A DNA stretch of 64,000 nucleotides from Streptomyces termitum (GCF_014650175.1 NZ_BMUL01000001.1:228013-292012), one strand, 5' to 3'; counted from the first letter of the stretch, positions 21,690 to 31,145 are shown. Numbers and translations are program-made. The notes: generated from the sequence alone by a model not told the origin.

Positions 21690-23060
21690 ATGACCGGACT
21701 GAAGCCGCTCGGCGAGGAGGCGCCGCCGGAGGCGCTGGCACTGGCGAGGGCCCTGCGGGACCTGTTCGCGGGGCTCGCGCCGCTGTCGGTGCGCCGCTAC
21801 GCGGTCCGCAGGTCGTACGACTCCGGCGCCGTCTCCCGGTACTTCGGCGGGCGGCGCGTCCCGCACTGGGACTTCGTGCGGAACCTGCTGGGCGACGTCG
21901 CGGAGGCGCGGGGTACCGAGGTGCCGACCGAGGAGACCGTGGCGATGTTCAAGGCCCTGCACCGGGCCGCCGTGTACGCCTCCCGGGGGCCGGTCCACCG
22001 GGTCCGGCTGCTGGAGCTCCAGCTCGCCGAGGCGGACGGCGAGGCCCAGCGGGCCGCCCGGTCCGTGCGGCGCCTGGAGGAGACGCTCGACGACCGCGAG
22101 CGGCGGGTGCGGGAGCTGCGGCTCCAGCTCCGGGAGCTGCGCGCGGAGGGCGACGGCGGGCCCGGCGAGTACGCCCGGCTGCGCGAGGAGGTGCGGGAGC
22201 TGCGGGAGGAGCTGGAGCGGGTCCGGGAGCTGCACCGGCGGGCGGAGGAGCGGTGCGAGCGGCTGGAGCACCGGCTGGCGGAGGCGGAGGCGGCACCCCC
22301 GGCGGTCACCCCGGTGGTTCCCCCGGTGGTTCCCCCGGCGGTCCCGGCGGCCCGGCCGGAGTCCCCGGGGCGCGAGGGCGCGGGAGGGGAGGGCCCGGGA
22401 CGTGCGGAGCCGGGGCGCGGCGGCCCGGGGCGCGAGGACCCGGACCCGTACGGCCTGCGGATCGAGGGCGGCGGGAACACGGTGCACTTCTACGGGGCTC
22501 CGCCGCCGATGGACGAGGAGGCCGCCGCGGCGCTCAGCGCGCAGATCTCCTACGGGACGAGCGAGGCCAGCGGCCTGCTGGTCGACGGGCGGACGGTGGT
22601 CTCCGCGCTGGAGTGGGACGTGGCGACGAAGGCGCGGCGGCTGGTCCGGTCGGTCGACGTCGGCGGGCTGACCGTGCCGGCGGAGGTGCGGGAGGTGAGC
22701 GGGGTGGACGGTCTGGCGCACAAGGACGTGCAACTGCTGGTCCTGGAGCTCCGGGAGCCGGTGCCGCCGCCCGCCGTGCCGGTCCGCCTGGACCGGAAGC
22801 CGCCGATCGGCTCCCGGCTCCTGGCCAGCGCCCGCAACCCCTACAGGCCGTACTCCTGCCTGGTGGACCTGCGGGGGCGCACGGGCGGGCTGCTGCGGGT
22901 GGTGGGGGAGATGGACGGCGCGCTCCGGGGCGCCCCGATGTTCTCGGAGCGGGGCGGCCTGGTGGGCTTCCAGATCTCGACGTACCGCAACGGCACCCTC
23001 GGCTACCTCCTGCCGGCCGCCGCCCTCGACGCCCTGACCACGGTCTCCCTCCCGGGCTGA
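21690..23060 (+). CDS. HTH / coiled-coil protein with degenerate trypsin-like C-terminal domain
   Basis: Protein of 456 residues. Residues about 15-95 look like the XRE-like helical module that opens many Streptomyces signalling proteins (SVRRYAVRRSYDSGAVSRYF). A heptad-rich Arg/Glu/Leu coiled coil follows (about 105-195), then a Pro/Ala/Gly linker (about 205-250). The C-terminal domain follows the trypsin pattern, with SGLLVDGRTVVSALE in place of the TAAH segment, DVQLLVLEL for the Asp block and MDGALRGAPMF where GDSGGP should be. The catalytic His and Ser are therefore missing, and it is probably a ligand- or protein-binding pseudoprotease. The ATG at 21690 follows GGGAGGAGGCGGGG. Function unknown. 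Confidence 0.7.
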   Translation: MTGLKPLGEEAPPEALALARALRDLFAGLAPLSVRRYAVRRSYDSGAVSRYFGGRRVPHWDFVRNLLGDVAEARGTEVPTEETVAMFKALHRAAVYASRGPVHRVRLLELQLAEADGEAQRAARSVRRLEETLDDRERRVRELRLQLRELRAEGDGGPGEYARLREEVRELREELERVRELHRRAEERCERLEHRLAEAEAAPPAVTPVVPPVVPPAVPAARPESPGREGAGGEGPGRAEPGRGGPGREDPDPYGLRIEGGGNTVHFYGAPPPMDEEAAAALSAQISYGTSEASGLLVDGRTVVSALEWDVATKARRLVRSVDVGGLTVPAEVREVSGVDGLAHKDVQLLVLELREPVPPPAVPVRLDRKPPIGSRLLASARNPYRPYSCLVDLRGRTGGLLRVVGEMDGALRGAPMFSERGGLVGFQISTYRNGTLGYLLPAAALDALTTVSLPG

Positions 23061-23105
23061 TCCCGGACGGCCCTTCCGGGGCGGGTTCCGGGCCCGCACC
23101 AATCA

Positions 23106-23123
23106 AAGCAAGCATGCTTGATT
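23106..23123. promoter_or_regulatory. Operator-like palindrome of the AtuA operon, shared with 31200-31217
   Basis: AAGCAAGCATGCTTGATT is a near-perfect 18-base palindrome (perfect 12-base core CAAGCATGCTTG at 23109-23120), 62 bases before the first gene of the operon. Its reverse complement is identical at 16 of 18 positions to the site before the ligase operon. The TetR gene at 33606 is the obvious candidate regulator. Confidence 0.7.
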
Positions 23124-23184
23124 GTTTCCCGGATCGCTGCCATGCTCCCACTCCTCAGGCCCGTCCTCCCGAGGGGAGCGCACC

Positions 23185-23982
23185 GTGTCCGACCCCGTCG
23201 ACGTCCTCGTCGACCTCCGCGCCGAGGGCGACGAACTCGACGCCCTCGTCGCCGACCTGACCCCGGCGGACTGGTCCCGCCCCACCCCCGCCCCGCGCTG
23301 GACCCTCGCCCACCAGATCGCGCACCTCGCCTGGACGGACCGGGCCGCGCTGCTCGCCGTCACCGACGCGGAGGGCTTCGCGGCCGAGGTGGAGAAGGCG
23401 CCGGCCGCGCCCGAGCGGTTCGTCGACGAGGGGGCCGAGGAGGGGGCCGCGCTGCCGCCGGACGTGCTCCTCGCCCGCTGGCGCGACGGCCGGGAGCGGC
23501 TGGAGCGGGCCCTGCGCGCGGTGCCGCCCGGCGGCCGCTTCCCCTGGTACGGGCCGCCGATGAGCGCCCCCGCGATGGCCACCGCCCGGCTGATGGAGAC
23601 CTGGGCGCACGGCCAGGACGTGGCCGACGCCCTGGGGGCCGTCCGCACGCCCACCGCCCGGCTGCGGCACGTCGCCTGGATCGGCCACCGGGCCCGCGGC
23701 TACGCCTATCTGGTGCGCGGCGAGCAGCCGCCGCCGGACCCGGTCCGGGTCGAACTCACCGCCCCGGACGGCACGTCGTGGACGTACGGCCCCGAGGACG
23801 CGGCCCAGCGGGTCACCGGCGACGCGCTCGACTTCTGCCTCCTGGTCACCCAGCGGATCCACCGGGACGACACCGCCCTCGTCGCCGAGGGTGCCGACGC
23901 CGAGCGCTGGCTCTCCTTCGCGCAGGCGTTCGCCGGACCGGCGGGCGCGGGCCGCCCGGCCCGCGAGGAGGCCAGGCCGTGA
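23185..23982 (+). CDS. TIGR03084-family (DinB/maleylpyruvate isomerase-like) metal-binding protein
   Basis: Protein of 265 residues with the DinB-like four-helix fold pattern: WTLAHQIAHLAW near 41-52 carrying two His, and TARLMETWAHGQDV near 133-146 carrying another. This is the usual three-His metal site of the mycothiol-dependent isomerase superfamily. TIGR03084 members are actinobacterial proteins of unproven activity, often beside acyl-CoA genes. The GTG at 23185 is preceded by GAGGGGAG at 23171-23178. It is the first gene of a five-gene operon, and its TGA overlaps the GTG of the AtuA-like gene by 4 bases. Confidence 0.85.
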   Translation: MSDPVDVLVDLRAEGDELDALVADLTPADWSRPTPAPRWTLAHQIAHLAWTDRAALLAVTDAEGFAAEVEKAPAAPERFVDEGAEEGAALPPDVLLARWRDGRERLERALRAVPPGGRFPWYGPPMSAPAMATARLMETWAHGQDVADALGAVRTPTARLRHVAWIGHRARGYAYLVRGEQPPPDPVRVELTAPDGTSWTYGPEDAAQRVTGDALDFCLLVTQRIHRDDTALVAEGADAERWLSFAQAFAGPAGAGRPAREEARP

Positions 23983-25751
23983 CCGGACCGGGTGCGGCGG
24001 GGCGGGGCGCCGAGGGCCGGGCCGTGACGGGACCGGCGGTGGCCGGACCGGGTGCGGCGGGGCGGGTCCTGCGGATCGGGAACGCCTCCGGTTTCTACGG
24101 CGACCGCTTCGACGCCGTCCGCGAGATGCTGACCGGCGGCGGACTCGACGTCCTCACCGGCGACTACCTCGCCGAACTCACCATGCTCATCCTCGGCCGC
24201 GACGTCCTCAAGGACCCGTCGGCGGGGTACGCCAAGACCTTCCTGCGGCAGATGGAGGAGGGCCTCGGGCTCGCCCACGAGCGCGGCGTCCGGATCGTCG
24301 CCAACGCCGGAGGGCTCAACCCGGCCGGGCTCGCCGCCGCCCTGCGGGAGCTGGCCGCCAAGCTCGGCCTGCCGACCCGCGTCGCCCACGTCGAGGGCGA
24401 CGCGCTGCCGCCCGGACCGGGCGTCCTGACCGCCAACGCCTACCTGGGCGGCGGCGGGATCGCCGCCTGCCTCGCCGCCGGCGCCGACGTCGTCGTCACC
24501 GGCCGGGTCACCGACGCCGCCCTCGTCACCGGCCCCGCCCAGTGGTGGTTCGGCTGGGGGCCCGAGGAGTACGACCGGCTGGCCGGGGCGGTCGTCGCCG
24601 GGCACGTCCTGGAGTGCGGCACCCAGGCCACCGGCGGCAACTACGCCTTCTTCCGGGAGCTCGCCGAGCGCGACCCGAAGGCCCTGGCACGGCCCGGCTT
24701 CCCGCTCGCCGAGCTGTACGGGGACGGGTCGGCGGTCGTCACCAAGCACCCCGGCACCGGCGGCGCCGTCGACGTCGGCACGGTCACCGCCCAGCTCCTG
24801 TACGAGACCTCCGGCGCCCGCTACGCCGGACCCGACGCGACCGCCCGCCTCGACACCGTGCGGCTCGTCCAGGACGGGCCGGACCGGGTGCGGATCGAGG
24901 GGGTGCGGGGCGAGGCCCCGCCGCCCACCCTCAAGGCGGGCGGCTGCCGCCTCGGCGGCCACCGCAACGAGGTCGTCTTCGTCCTCACCGGCCTCGACGT
25001 CGACGCCAAGGCCGCCCTCGTCCGGGAGCAGGTCGGGGCCGCGCTCGCCGCCGCGCCGCCCGCCGAGGTCCGCTGGGAACTGGCCCGCACCGACCGGGAG
25101 GACGCGCCGACCGAGGAGACCGCCAGCGCCCTGCTGCGGCTCGTCGTCCGCGACCCCGACCCCGACCGGGTGGGCCGCGACCTGACGGGGGCCGCGATCG
25201 AACTGGCCCTCGCCAGCTACCCCGGCTTCCACGTCACCGCCCCGCCCGGCCGGGGCGCCCCCTACGGGGTCTTCGAGACCGCGTACGTGCCCGCCGCCGA
25301 CGTCCCGCACACGGCCGTGCTCCCCGACGGGACCCGTACCGCCGTCCCCGTACCGCCGGACAGCCGGGTCCTGGAACCGGTGCCCGAGCCCGACCTGCCG
25401 CCGCCACCGCCCCCGGGCCCGGTGGTCCGCGCCCCGCTGGGGCGGATCGCGGGCGCCCGCAGCGGCGACAAGGGCGGCGACGCCAACGTGGGCGTGTGGG
25501 TGCGCACCGAGGAGGAGTGGCGGTGGCTCGTCCACACCCTCACCGCCGACCTCTTCCGCGCACTGCTCCCCGAGACGGCCGGACTGCCCGTCACCCGGCA
25601 CGTGCTGCCGAACCTGCGGGCGCTGAACTTCACCGTCGCCGGGCTCCTCGGCGAGGGCGTCGCCTCGCGGGCCCGCTTCGACCCGCAGGCCAAGGCCCTC
25701 GGCGAATGGCTCCGCTCCCGCCACCTCGACCTCCCGGAGACCCTGCTGTGA
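23979..25751 (+). CDS. Acyclic terpene utilisation AtuA-like protein (DUF1446)
   Basis: Protein of 590 residues. The family signature is clear from about residue 31: IGNASGFYGDRFDAVREML, then GLDVLTGDYLAELTMLIL and RIVANAGGLNP. A second domain after about 470 (LGRIAGARSGDKGGDANVGVWV) is the AtuA C-terminal domain. AtuA is required for citronellol/geraniol catabolism in Pseudomonas, but its reaction is not known. The first ~28 residues contain an in-frame 60-base duplication (23983-24006 repeated at 24043-24066). GTG 23979 is supported by GAGGAGG 8 bases upstream; GTG 24024 would remove one repeat copy. Confidence 0.85.
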   Translation: MTGPGAAGRGAEGRAVTGPAVAGPGAAGRVLRIGNASGFYGDRFDAVREMLTGGGLDVLTGDYLAELTMLILGRDVLKDPSAGYAKTFLRQMEEGLGLAHERGVRIVANAGGLNPAGLAAALRELAAKLGLPTRVAHVEGDALPPGPGVLTANAYLGGGGIAACLAAGADVVVTGRVTDAALVTGPAQWWFGWGPEEYDRLAGAVVAGHVLECGTQATGGNYAFFRELAERDPKALARPGFPLAELYGDGSAVVTKHPGTGGAVDVGTVTAQLLYETSGARYAGPDATARLDTVRLVQDGPDRVRIEGVRGEAPPPTLKAGGCRLGGHRNEVVFVLTGLDVDAKAALVREQVGAALAAAPPAEVRWELARTDREDAPTEETASALLRLVVRDPDPDRVGRDLTGAAIELALASYPGFHVTAPPGRGAPYGVFETAYVPAADVPHTAVLPDGTRTAVPVPPDSRVLEPVPEPDLPPPPPPGPVVRAPLGRIAGARSGDKGGDANVGVWVRTEEEWRWLVHTLTADLFRALLPETAGLPVTRHVLPNLRALNFTVAGLLGEGVASRARFDPQAKALGEWLRSRHLDLPETLL

Positions 25752-27352
25752 CCGTCCTCGCCTCCGCCCTCGACACCGGCGGACCCGACCACGCCGCCCA
25801 CCGGGCCGCCATGCTGGAGAAGCTCGCCGCGCTCGACGCCGAGCACGCCCGGGCGCTCGCGGGCGGCGGCGAGAAGTACACGGAGCGGCACCGCCGGCGC
25901 GGCAAGCTGCTCGCCCGGGAGCGGATCGAGCTCCTGGTGGACCCCGACAGCCCCTTCCTGGAACTCTCCCCGCTCGCCGCCTGGGGCAGCGACTACCCCG
26001 TGGGCGCGTCCCTGGTGACCGGCATCGGGGTGGTGGAGGGCGTCGAGTGCCTGATCACCGCCAACGACCCGACCGTGCGCGGCGGCGCCTCCAACCCGTG
26101 GACCCTGAAGAAGGCGCTGCGCGCCAACGAGATCGCGTACGCCAACCGGCTCCCGGTGATCTCCCTCGTCGAGTCCGGCGGCGCCGACCTGCCCTCCCAG
26201 AAGGAGATCTTCATCCCCGGCGGGGCGCTCTTCCGCGACCTCACCCGGCTCTCGGCGGCGGGCATTCCCACGATCGCGGTCGTCTTCGGCAACTCCACGG
26301 CCGGCGGCGCCTACGTGCCCGGCATGTCCGACCACACGGTGATGATCGAGGAGCGGTCGAAGGTCTTCCTCGGCGGGCCGCCGCTGGTGAAGATGGCGAC
26401 CGGCGAGGAGAGCGACGACGAGTCGCTGGGCGGGGCGGCGATGCACGCCCGGGTCTCCGGGCTCGCCGACCACTACGCGGTGGACGAGCCCGACGCGATC
26501 CGGCAGGCCCGCCGGATCGTCGCCCGCCTCAACCACCGCAAGGCGCACCCCGATCCGGACCCGGCGGCCTACGAGCCGCCGAAGTACGACCCGGAGGAGC
26601 TCCTCGGGATCGTGCCCGGCGACCTGAAGACGCCCTTCGACCCGCGCGAGGTGATCGCCCGCCTCGTCGACGGCTCCGACTTCGACGAGTTCAAGCCGCT
26701 GTACGGATCGTCGCTGACCACCGGCTGGGCCCGGCTGCACGGCTACCCCGTCGGCATCCTCGCCAACGCGCGGGGCGTGCTGTTCTCCGCCGAGTCGCAG
26801 AAGGCCGCCCAGTTCATCCAGCTCGCCAACCAGCGGGACATCCCGCTGCTGTTCCTCCACAACACCACCGGCTACATGGTCGGCAGGGAGTACGAGCAGG
26901 GCGGCATCATCAAGCACGGCGCCATGATGATCAACGCGGTGTCGAACTCCCGGGTCCCGCACCTCTCCGTCCTCATGGGCGCGAGCTACGGCGCCGGGCA
27001 CTACGGCATGTGCGGCCGCGCCTACGACCCCCGCTTCCTCTTCGCCTGGCCCAGCGCCAAGTCCGCCGTCATGGGCCCCCAGCAGCTCGCGGGCGTCCTG
27101 TCCATCGTGGCGCGCGCGTCGGCCGCCGCGAAGGGGCAGTCCTACGACGACAAGGCCGACGCCGGGCTGCGCGCCCTGGTCGAGGCGCAGATCGAGTCCG
27201 AGTCCCTCCCGATGTTCCTCTCCGGCCGGCTCTACGACGACGGGGTCATCGACCCCCGCGACACCCGCACGGTCCTCGGACTGTGCCTGTCCGCGATCCA
27301 CACGGCACCGGTCGAGGGCGCGCGCGGCGGCTTCGGCGTCTTCCGAATGTGA
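25748..27352 (+). CDS. Acyl-CoA carboxylase carboxyltransferase (beta) subunit, MCC/GCC type
   Basis: Protein of 534 residues with two crotonase-fold halves. Residues 1-250 include GGASNPWTLKKALRANEIA and LVESGGADLPSQKEIFIPGG; the C-terminal half includes GFMVG-like TTGYMVGREYEQGGIIKHGAMM and GASYGAGHYGMCGRAYDPRF. These stretches match 3-methylcrotonyl- and geranyl-CoA carboxylase beta subunits (LiuB, AtuC) better than propionyl-CoA carboxylase. It works with the adjacent biotin carboxylase/BCCP subunit. Its GTG overlaps the AtuA-like stop by 4 bases, so the two are translationally coupled. Confidence 0.92.
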   Translation: MTVLASALDTGGPDHAAHRAAMLEKLAALDAEHARALAGGGEKYTERHRRRGKLLARERIELLVDPDSPFLELSPLAAWGSDYPVGASLVTGIGVVEGVECLITANDPTVRGGASNPWTLKKALRANEIAYANRLPVISLVESGGADLPSQKEIFIPGGALFRDLTRLSAAGIPTIAVVFGNSTAGGAYVPGMSDHTVMIEERSKVFLGGPPLVKMATGEESDDESLGGAAMHARVSGLADHYAVDEPDAIRQARRIVARLNHRKAHPDPDPAAYEPPKYDPEELLGIVPGDLKTPFDPREVIARLVDGSDFDEFKPLYGSSLTTGWARLHGYPVGILANARGVLFSAESQKAAQFIQLANQRDIPLLFLHNTTGYMVGREYEQGGIIKHGAMMINAVSNSRVPHLSVLMGASYGAGHYGMCGRAYDPRFLFAWPSAKSAVMGPQQLAGVLSIVARASAAAKGQSYDDKADAGLRALVEAQIESESLPMFLSGRLYDDGVIDPRDTRTVLGLCLSAIHTAPVEGARGGFGVFRM

Positions 27353-27362
27353 GGCACCTTCG

Positions 27363-29255
27363 TTGATCACCTCCGTCCTTGTGGCCAACCGGGGCGAGAT
27401 CGCCTGCCGCGTCTTCCGCACCTGCCGGGAGCTGGGCATCGCGACCGTCGCCGTCCACTCCGACGCGGACGCGGACGCCCTGCACGTGCGGGAGGCGGAC
27501 ACGGCGGTACGGCTGCCGGGGGCCGCGCCCTCGGAGACGTACCTGCGCGGCGACCTCGTCGTGGCGGCGGCGCTCGCGGCGGGCGCCGACGCGGTCCACC
27601 CCGGCTACGGCTTCCTCTCCGAGAGCGCGGACTTCGCCCGTGCCGTCACCGCCGCCGGACTGACCTGGATCGGGCCGCCGCCGGAGGCCGTCGAGGCGAT
27701 GGCGTCGAAGACCCGCGCCAAGGAACTCCTCGGCATCGCCCCGCTCGACCCGGCCGCCGTCACCGCCGCCGACCTGCCGGTCCTGGTGAAGGCGGCGGCC
27801 GGCGGCGGCGGCCGGGGCATGCGGATCGTCCGCGAACTCACCGCCCTGGAAGGGGAGATGGCGTCCGCCTCGGCGGAGGCCGCGAGCGCCTTCGGGGACG
27901 GCGAGGTCTTCGTCGAGCCGTACGTGGAGGGCGGCCGGCACGTCGAGGTACAGGTCCTCGCCGACACCCACGGCACGGTGTGGGCGCTCGGCACCCGGGA
28001 CTGCTCCCTCCAGCGCCGCCACCAGAAGGTGATCGAGGAGGCGCCCGCGCCCGGCCTGTCCGCCGCCCTGGAGGCGTCCCTCCTGGACACGGCGGTCCGC
28101 GCCGCGAAGGCCGTGGGCTACACCGGCGCCGGCACGGTCGAGTTCCTGGTCGCCGACGGGCGGGCGCACTTCCTGGAGATGAACACCCGCCTCCAGGTCG
28201 AGCACCCCGTCACCGAGGAGGTCCACGGCGTCGACCTCGTCGCCCTCCAGCTCGCCGTCGCCGAGGGCCGGGCGCTGCCCGCCGAGCCGCCGCCCGCCCG
28301 GGGCCACGCGGTCGAGGCCCGGCTCTACGCCGAGGACCCGGCCGCCGGCTGGGCCCCGCAGACCGGCGTCCTGCACCGCTTCGAACTGCCTGCCGGGGAC
28401 GGCGTGCGGGTGGACACCGGTTACGCCTCCGGAGACGCGGTCGGCGTCCACTACGACGCCATGCTCGCCAAGGTCATCGTCCGCGCGCCCACCCGCGAGG
28501 CCGCCCTGCGCAAGCTCGCCCACGCCCTGGAGCGGGCCCGGCTGCACGGCCCCGCCACCAACCGCGACCTCCTCGTCGCCTCCCTGCGCCACCCCGACCT
28601 CGCCGACCCGGCCCGCCTCGGCACCGGCTTCTACGACCGCCACCTCCCCGCCCTGACCGCCGCCCCGGAGGGCCGGGCGCACGCGGCCGTCGCCGCCGCG
28701 CTCGCCGGGGCCGCCGCCCGCCGGGGCCGCTTCGGCGGCGGCTGGCGCAACGTCCGCTCCGGCGACGAGACCCGGAGCTACGAGGGCCTGCCGGAGGTCC
28801 GCTACCGGCCCGCCCGGGACGGCGGCTTCGAGGTCCTGGCCCCCGGGGGCGTCCGGGCCGTCAGCGCCGCGCCCGACCGGGTCCGGCTCGAAGTCGCCGG
28901 AGTCGTCCGGGACTTCGAGGTGGCGGAGTACCCCGACGGCCTGGTCTGCGCGGGCCCGTACCGGCTCACCGCCCGCCCCCGCTTCACCGACCCGCGCGAG
29001 CGGACCCTGCCCGGGTCCCTCCTCGCGCCCATGCCCGGCACCGTCGTCAGGGTCGCGGACGGCCTCGCCCCCGGCGACCGCGTCGAGGCCGGGCAGCCCC
29101 TGCTCTGGCTGGAGGCGATGAAGATGGAGCACCGCGTCACCGCTCCCGCCTCCGGCACGCTCACCGCGCTCCACGCCGCCCCCGGCCGCCAGGTCGAGGT
29201 CGGCGCCCTGCTCGCCGTCGTCCAGACCGAAGCACAGGAGGACCAGACCGTATGA
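27363..29255 (+). CDS. Biotin carboxylase / biotin carboxyl carrier (alpha) subunit of acyl-CoA carboxylase
   Basis: Protein of 630 residues: biotin carboxylase (about 1-430; VLVANRGEIACRVFRTC, ATP-grasp loop KAAAGGGGRGM, EMNTRLQVEHPVTE), a linker, and a C-terminal biotinyl domain with the biotin Lys587 in EAMKME. It hydrolyses ATP to carboxylate biotin and hands CO2 to the carboxyltransferase encoded 10 bases upstream. The start is TTG at 27363. It is the partner of an MCC/GCC-type beta subunit, so the substrate is probably a branched unsaturated acyl-CoA. The next gene overlaps it by 4 bases. Confidence 0.92.
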   Translation: MITSVLVANRGEIACRVFRTCRELGIATVAVHSDADADALHVREADTAVRLPGAAPSETYLRGDLVVAAALAAGADAVHPGYGFLSESADFARAVTAAGLTWIGPPPEAVEAMASKTRAKELLGIAPLDPAAVTAADLPVLVKAAAGGGGRGMRIVRELTALEGEMASASAEAASAFGDGEVFVEPYVEGGRHVEVQVLADTHGTVWALGTRDCSLQRRHQKVIEEAPAPGLSAALEASLLDTAVRAAKAVGYTGAGTVEFLVADGRAHFLEMNTRLQVEHPVTEEVHGVDLVALQLAVAEGRALPAEPPPARGHAVEARLYAEDPAAGWAPQTGVLHRFELPAGDGVRVDTGYASGDAVGVHYDAMLAKVIVRAPTREAALRKLAHALERARLHGPATNRDLLVASLRHPDLADPARLGTGFYDRHLPALTAAPEGRAHAAVAAALAGAAARRGRFGGGWRNVRSGDETRSYEGLPEVRYRPARDGGFEVLAPGGVRAVSAAPDRVRLEVAGVVRDFEVAEYPDGLVCAGPYRLTARPRFTDPRERTLPGSLLAPMPGTVVRVADGLAPGDRVEAGQPLLWLEAMKMEHRVTAPASGTLTALHAAPGRQVEVGALLAVVQTEAQEDQTV

Positions 29256-30385
29256 GCACCGACATCGAGTCGCCGGAACACACCGCGCTCCGCGCCGCCG
29301 TCGCCGCCCTCGGCCACCGGCACGGCCCCGGCTTCGACCGGGCCGCCCTGTGGGAGGAGGCCGGAAAGCTCGGCTACCTGGGCGTCAACCTGCCGGAGGA
29401 GTACGGAGGCGGGGGCGGCGGCATGGCCGAGCTCTCCCTCGTCCTGGAGGAGGCGGGCGCCGCCGGGGCCCCGCTCCTGATGATGGTCGTCTCGCCCGCG
29501 ATCTGCGGCACGGTCATCGCCCGCTTCGGCACCGAGGAGCAGAAGCGGGCCTGGCTGCCGGGGCTCGCGGACGGGTCGAGGACGATGGCCTTCGGCATCA
29601 CCGAGCCCGACGCGGGCTCCAACTCGCACCGGATCACCACCACCGCCACCCGCACCGGCGACAGCTGGACGCTCAACGGCCGGAAGGTCTTCGTCTCCGG
29701 CGTCGACATCGCCGACGCCACCCTGATCGTGGGCCGCACCTCCGACGCCCGCACCGGGAACCTCAAGGCGTGCCTCTTCATCGTGCCGCGCGACACTCCG
29801 GGCTTCGGCCGCCGCCACATCGAGATGGAACTCGACGCGGCGGAGAAGCAGTTCGAGCTCACCCTCGACGACGTCCACCTCCCTGCCGAGGCGCTCGTCG
29901 GCGACGAGGACGCGGGACTGCTCCAGCTGTTCGCGGGGCTCAACCCGGAGCGGATCATGACGGCCGCGTTCGCGATCGGCATGGGCCGCTTCGCCCTCGA
30001 CCGGGCCGTCGCCTACGCCAAGGAGCGGCAGGTCTGGAAGGCCCCGATCGGCGCCCACCAGGCCATCGCCCACCCGCTCGCCCAGTCCCGCATCGAGCTC
30101 GAACTCGCCCGCCTGATGATGCGGAAGGCGGCCCGGCTGTACGACGCGGGCGACGACATGGGCGCGGGCGAGGCCGCCAACATGGCGAAGTACGCGGCGG
30201 CCGAGGCGTGCGTGAAGGCCGTCGACACCGCCGTCCACACCCTCGGCGGCAACGGCCTCACCAAGGAGTTCGGCCTCGCCCGGCTGATCGCCGCCTCCCG
30301 GGTGGCCCGGATCGCCCCGGTCAGCCGGGAGATGATCCTCAACTTCGTCTCCCACCAGACCCTGGGGCTGCCGAAGTCGTACTGA
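29252..30385 (+). CDS. Acyl-CoA dehydrogenase
   Basis: Protein of 377 residues with the ACAD three-domain layout. It shows AFGITEPDAGSNSHRI (FAD/substrate loop, about 110-125), RKVFVSGVDIADA, and the C-terminal helix region AVHTLGGNGLTKEFGLARLIA. It oxidises an acyl-CoA to the 2,3-enoyl-CoA with FAD and electron-transferring flavoprotein. By position it corresponds to AtuD or LiuA, making the unsaturated substrate for the carboxylase. It is the last gene of the operon, with its ATG overlapping the preceding stop. Confidence 0.9.
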   Translation: MSTDIESPEHTALRAAVAALGHRHGPGFDRAALWEEAGKLGYLGVNLPEEYGGGGGGMAELSLVLEEAGAAGAPLLMMVVSPAICGTVIARFGTEEQKRAWLPGLADGSRTMAFGITEPDAGSNSHRITTTATRTGDSWTLNGRKVFVSGVDIADATLIVGRTSDARTGNLKACLFIVPRDTPGFGRRHIEMELDAAEKQFELTLDDVHLPAEALVGDEDAGLLQLFAGLNPERIMTAAFAIGMGRFALDRAVAYAKERQVWKAPIGAHQAIAHPLAQSRIELELARLMMRKAARLYDAGDDMGAGEAANMAKYAAAEACVKAVDTAVHTLGGNGLTKEFGLARLIAASRVARIAPVSREMILNFVSHQTLGLPKSY

Positions 30386-30520
30386 CACGAGGGGCGAGGG
30401 GCGGGGCGGGGGCGGCCGTGACCGGATCTCCGCACGAGGGGGTTCTCCTGTGAAGATCCTGTGTACGATCCTGGGCACCCCGCCCCGCGCCGCGCGCGCC
30501 CTTCAGTCCCGGAGCCCCCC

Positions 30521-31141
30521 GTGCACCCGCAGCCCCACCCGTACCAGCCGCCCCCGGCCTGGCGGCCCCAGCGCCGCTGGTGGCAGCATCCGGCGCTGAT
30601 CATCACCCTGCTCGTGCTGCTCCCGCCGGCGGGCATCGCCCTGGCCTGGCTCGGCCACTGGACGACCCGTACGAAGGCCGTGGCGTCGGTCCTCTCCGGG
30701 CTGTGGTTCCTCCTGGTGCTGGTCATACCCCCGGAGGAGAAGGCCCCGGAGGGCGACCCGAAGCCGGCGGTGACGGCGAGCCCGGCGCCCGCCCCGACCT
30801 CCGAGAGCCCGTCCCCGGAGCCGACGACCGAGAGCCCGAGCCCGGAGCCGACGACCGCGACCCCGACGCCGGAGCCCACCACCGAGGCGCCCTCCCCGGA
30901 CCCGACCACCCGGGCGCCCGAGCCGGAGCCGGAGCCGACCACCCAGGCCCCGAAGACCCTGAAGCCGAAGCTGCCGCCGCAGACCACTCGGCCCCCGGAG
31001 ACCGCCGAGCCGGACCCGGAGCCGTACTACGCCAACTGCGCCGCCGTCCGCGCCGCGGGTGCCGCCCCCATCTACGCGGGCGACCCCGGCTACAGCCGCA
31101 AACTGGACCGCGACGGCGACGGCGTCGCCTGCGAGAACTGA
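30521..31141 (+). CDS. Membrane protein with C-terminal excalibur calcium-binding domain
   Basis: Protein of 206 residues. A Pro-rich start is followed by two membrane helices (about 26-48 and 53-68), then a long repeat-like Thr/Pro/Glu/Ser linker (about 75-165, repeating PSPEPTTE units). The C-terminal excalibur domain (NCAAVRAAGAAPIYAGDPGY...LDRDGDGVACEN) carries the DxDGDGxxCE calcium loop. The linker would carry the excalibur domain to the cell wall. The GTG at 30521 follows GGAG 6 bases upstream; a TACGAT -10-like box lies at 30464-30469. It sits between the two acyl-CoA operons without an obvious link to them. Confidence 0.82.
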   Translation: MHPQPHPYQPPPAWRPQRRWWQHPALIITLLVLLPPAGIALAWLGHWTTRTKAVASVLSGLWFLLVLVIPPEEKAPEGDPKPAVTASPAPAPTSESPSPEPTTESPSPEPTTATPTPEPTTEAPSPDPTTRAPEPEPEPTTQAPKTLKPKLPPQTTRPPETAEPDPEPYYANCAAVRAAGAAPIYAGDPGYSRKLDRDGDGVACEN

Positions 31142-31145
31142 CCGC

